A stretch of 64,000 bases of DNA from Haloarcula sp. CBA1127 (lineage in GTDB: Archaea > Halobacteriota > Halobacteria > Halobacteriales > Haloarculaceae). Location: NCBI RefSeq assembly GCF_001485575.1, contig NZ_BCNB01000006.1, positions 2,666,001 through 2,730,000 of the forward strand, in the 5' to 3' direction. Shown piece by piece: positions 61,925-64,000 of the stretch (the stretch's first letter is position 1; every line of letters begins with the position of its first letter). The position numbers were made by a program, and so were the translations under genes. A model generated the notes under the pieces. That model was not told the origin of the DNA and made no database searches. It saw only the letters and a program-made list of their open reading frames with translations.

Positions 61925-62617
61925 TCAGTCAGTCGCCACTGGCTCGATGTCGTCGCGTCGGCCGTCGAGCACGTCGAAGCGCTTGCCGCGGCGCTGTTCC
62001 AGCCAGCGGAGCAGGCGCTCGGCCCAGCGGAGTTTCTGTCGCTTTTCGGCAGTCACGGACGGGTCGTCGAAGTCCCAGCCGGGGAACACCAGCGAGGCAG
62101 CGCCGAAGTGGTCCGCAAGGAACGCGGCGCGGTCGCCATCGGTGAAGCCGCCGTAGTTGCGGACCGGCGGGACGGGGCTTGCCTGTGTCGTCGGCACGAC
62201 GAACTCGCTGTCGTAGGCCGGAATGTGGGTTTCCAGTGCAGGGATGTTGTCACCGTGGGCGTGGGCGACGACCGGTGTCCCGGCAGCCGTCAGTTCCCGC
62301 CCGGTGTCGGCGTTTTTGTCTAGGTCCGTAACCATGCAGTCGACGGCGACACCTGCCGCCCGGAGGCGGTCGGCGGCCGTGGACGCCGCAAGGACCACGT
62401 CGGCGTCGACTGCCCGGTCTGCCTCGGCTTCCAGCGACGGGCCGGCCCCGGCGATGGCGACCGTTGCACCGTCGAGTCCAAGACTCGCCGGGTCGTACGT
62501 CCCGTCGTCACCGAGCAATTCGACAAAGCGGTCACAGGCGCGCTCGTCACCGTCACGAGGGTAGCCGAAGTCGTCGAGGATAGCCTCGTACACTGGTTCC
62601 CAGGTGCGAAATTCCAT
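61925..62617 (-). CDS. 6-hydroxymethyl-7,8-dihydropterin pyrophosphokinase, archaeal MptE type
   Basis: 230 residues from the ATG at 62617; the in-frame ATG at 62674 lies further up. Landmarks: VAIAGAGPSLEAEADRAVDA, DCMVTDLDKNADTGRELTAA, VVAHAHGDNIPALETHIPAY and FTDGDRAAFLADHFGAASLV. MptE activates the pterin by pyrophosphate transfer before addition of the aminobenzene part. Haloarchaea use it in place of bacterial FolK. Divergent from otsA, with a long inverted repeat between the two starts. Confidence 0.88.
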   Translation of the reverse strand: MEFRTWEPVYEAILDDFGYPRDGDERACDRFVELLGDDGTYDPASLGLDGATVAIAGAGPSLEAEADRAVDADVVLAASTAADRLRAAGVAVDCMVTDLDKNADTGRELTAAGTPVVAHAHGDNIPALETHIPAYDSEFVVPTTQASPVPPVRNYGGFTDGDRAAFLADHFGAASLVFPGWDFDDPSVTAEKRQKLRWAERLLRWLEQRRGKRFDVLDGRRDDIEPVATD

Positions 62618-62746
62618 CTCTTGCCAGGCACTACGCGGTGGGCGTGTTTCTGTCTTATTCACCGAGCCAGTCACATCGCTTCCACACTACAACGCCCCAC
62701 AGCGTGGCTGTCGCTACCGGATTCGTGTTCAGATAAACCGAGTTGA

Positions 62747-62792
62747 GCCGAAATGGCACGTCCGTGTACCCCTACCCGGGTGCCCTTTCGGC
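62747..62792. promoter_or_regulatory. long inverted repeat in the mptE-otsA intergenic region
   Basis: GCCGAAATGGCAC (62747-62759) and GTGCCCTTTCGGC (62780-62792) are complementary at 12 of 13 positions, around a 20-base loop. The repeat lies 130 bases ahead of the MptE start and 155 ahead of otsA. Downstream, GTATAAGTTT (~62820) and palindromic GCTATATAGC (62884-62893) are possible TATA elements for otsA. The repeat may be an operator or a folded leader; no gene is present in 62618-62946. Confidence 0.6.
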
Positions 62793-62946
62793 TTTCACCC
62801 CTTTCTTTCGAGGCCTCCGGTATAAGTTTTCTCTTACCGTCAGACACAGATGGCGGGCTTCACAGGCAGCAATGACTTGTTACGCTATATAGCTACACCA
62901 GCGCTCCACGACAGCCTCAAGACGGGGCAGTCCTTACGGGCGGCAA

Positions 62947-64000
62947 ATGGGCCGGGGAGTGTCAGTAACCGCGCAAGACGGTGCCGTTCCGGACTCGCTG
63001 GTGGTCGTCTCGAACCGCGAACCGTATAGCCACGAGCGGGACGACGACGGCGAGATACGGGTCCAGTCCGCGGCGGGTGGGCTGACGAGCGCACTCGACC
63101 CGGTGATGCAGTCACGGGGTGGCACCTGGGTCGCCTGGGGCAGCGGCGACGCCGATATGGCTGTCGCCGACGAGGGTATCGTCGAAGTCCCGCCGTCTGC
63201 CCCCACATACGACCTGAAACGCGTCCCGCTCTCCGACGCGGCAGTTCAGGGCTATTACTACGGTTACGCCAACCAAGTGCTCTGGCCGCTCTGTCACGAG
63301 GACACCGGCCGGATGTGGGCGGAACCGGCCTACTGGGACCAGTACCGCGCCGTCAACGAGCAGTTCGCCGATGCCGTCGATACGGTCGCCGACGCGGGCC
63401 AGCCGGTCTGGTTCCAGGATTATCATCTCGCGCTCGCGCCCAGACTGGTCCGGGAGCGACGGCCGGGTGCGACGCTGTTACAGTTCTGGCATATCCCCTG
63501 GCCTGCGCCGTCGGTGTTTCGGCACTGCCCCCACAGCGACGCGCTGCTTGACGGATTGCTGGCCTGCGATATCATCGGCTTTCACACGGCAGGGTACGCC
63601 GAGCAGTTCCTGCACTGCGTCGACAGCGCGTTCCCCGCGGCGACCATCGACACGGACAGCGGGACAGTTACTCGCGCCGGCGACACGACACGAGTCGTCG
63701 CGAACCCGCTGGGTATCGATGTCGAAGGAGTTCGGGACCGGGCACGGACCGCCGACGTGGGCAGTATCCGTGATACCGTTCTGGGCGGGAGCCGCTCGGA
63801 CGCGTCCATCCGCCTGGCGCTCGGCGTCGAGCGGCTCGACTACTCGAAAGGCATCCCCGAACGTATCGAGGCGCTGTCACACCTCTGGGACCGGCGGCCG
63901 GACCTGCGAGGCGAATTCACGTACGTGCAGAAGGCGAGCCGAACGCGAGAAGGTATCGCCGCCTACCGACGGTACCGAGCGGATGTCGTTGCTGCCATCG
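62947..64000 (+). CDS. otsA: trehalose-6-phosphate synthase, 3' end outside the window
   Basis: 351 complete codons from the ATG at 62947 run past the right edge (GTG at 62959 is an alternative start). Family 20 glycosyltransferase signatures are present: VVVSNREPYSHERDDDG, GGTWVAWGSGDADM, WFQDYHLALAPRLVRERRP, LLQFWHIPWPAPSVFRHCP and VERLDYSKGIPERIEAL. The enzyme joins UDP- or ADP-glucose to glucose-6-phosphate. Trehalose is an osmoprotectant, which suits a halophile. otsB is not visible. The start is preceded by an extended untranslated region unless GCTATATAGC is the TATA box. Confidence 0.92.
   Translation, partial: MGRGVSVTAQDGAVPDSLVVVSNREPYSHERDDDGEIRVQSAAGGLTSALDPVMQSRGGTWVAWGSGDADMAVADEGIVEVPPSAPTYDLKRVPLSDAAVQGYYYGYANQVLWPLCHEDTGRMWAEPAYWDQYRAVNEQFADAVDTVADAGQPVWFQDYHLALAPRLVRERRPGATLLQFWHIPWPAPSVFRHCPHSDALLDGLLACDIIGFHTAGYAEQFLHCVDSAFPAATIDTDSGTVTRAGDTTRVVANPLGIDVEGVRDRARTADVGSIRDTVLGGSRSDASIRLALGVERLDYSKGIPERIEALSHLWDRRPDLRGEFTYVQKASRTREGIAAYRRYRADVVAAI

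Noticed and set aside
1..64000. tRNA, rRNA or CRISPR genes
   Set aside because: No T-loop GGTTCGAATCC-type sequence in gene-free DNA, no rRNA similarity and no series of evenly spaced repeats. The only direct repeats are the two gene-tail duplications.

Overview
The window is about 64 kb of a haloarchaeal chromosome, most likely Haloarcula or a close relative. The evidence is the high GC content with acidic proteins, archaeal information-processing genes (PriS, GINS, L21e, an Rpb4-like RNA polymerase subunit, aEF-1beta, KsgA), Tat/lipobox surface proteins, and TATA boxes 23-30 bases ahead of start codons (leaderless transcription). I found no rRNA, tRNA, CRISPR array, insertion sequence or integrase. 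This is mostly housekeeping chromosome with a few degraded or rearranged spots.

Layout. 0-8 kb: a winged-helix regulator running off the left edge, a lipoprotein, small haloarchaeal proteins, a DUF368 membrane protein, an Old-Yellow-Enzyme oxidoreductase, a beta-RFAP-synthase-like GHMP protein and ilvD. The last codons of ilvD are duplicated 172 bases downstream. 8-16 kb: a sensor kinase, a metallo-hydrolase, an iron-type ABC binding lipoprotein behind a perfect DtxR-like palindrome, a Zn/Cd-type P-type ATPase and an HtrA-like protease. 16-22 kb: the overlapping replication pair priS-GINS, a GNAT, a DoxX protein, a pilin-like protein and an eIF2B/ribose-1,5-bisphosphate-isomerase homologue. 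22-30 kb: a decayed PAC2-family gene, two MscS-type channels, a 5'-nucleotidase, small conserved proteins and a three-gene membrane operon. 30-39 kb: dodecin, an IscA-like protein, hisD, a YchF/Ygr210-type GTPase, and sugar-oxidoreductase and isomerase genes. 39-45 kb: zinc-finger micro-protein/aEF-1beta, then L21e-rpoF-DUF655-ksgA-HemK2, then a two-gene methionine synthase. 45-54 kb: a MacB/FtsX-type ABC operon with a CARDB surface protein, a PfkB kinase, an APH-like kinase, a GAF sensor kinase and a divergent dihydropteroate-synthase-like gene. 54-60 kb: two APC transporters, each next to its own TrkA/RCK-type protein, with Usp proteins and Usp domains. 60-64 kb: a HAD hydrolase, an F420-type LLM oxidoreductase behind a short upstream ORF, an MptE-like pterin pyrophosphokinase, and the start of trehalose-6-phosphate synthase.

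Two themes stand out. First, C1/pterin chemistry is scattered through the window: RFAP-synthase-like, DHPS-like, MptE-like, an LLM/Mer-like reductase, and a methionine synthase whose first subunit has no cysteine and therefore no zinc site of the usual type. Second, the 54-60 kb cluster pairs APC transporters with nucleotide-sensing TrkA and Usp modules and has no TrkH channel, which suggests cytoplasmic-ligand-gated APC transport. Smaller oddities include two independent gene-tail duplications (ilvD and metE), a long inverted repeat upstream of otsA, and an isomerase homologue without its catalytic cysteine.
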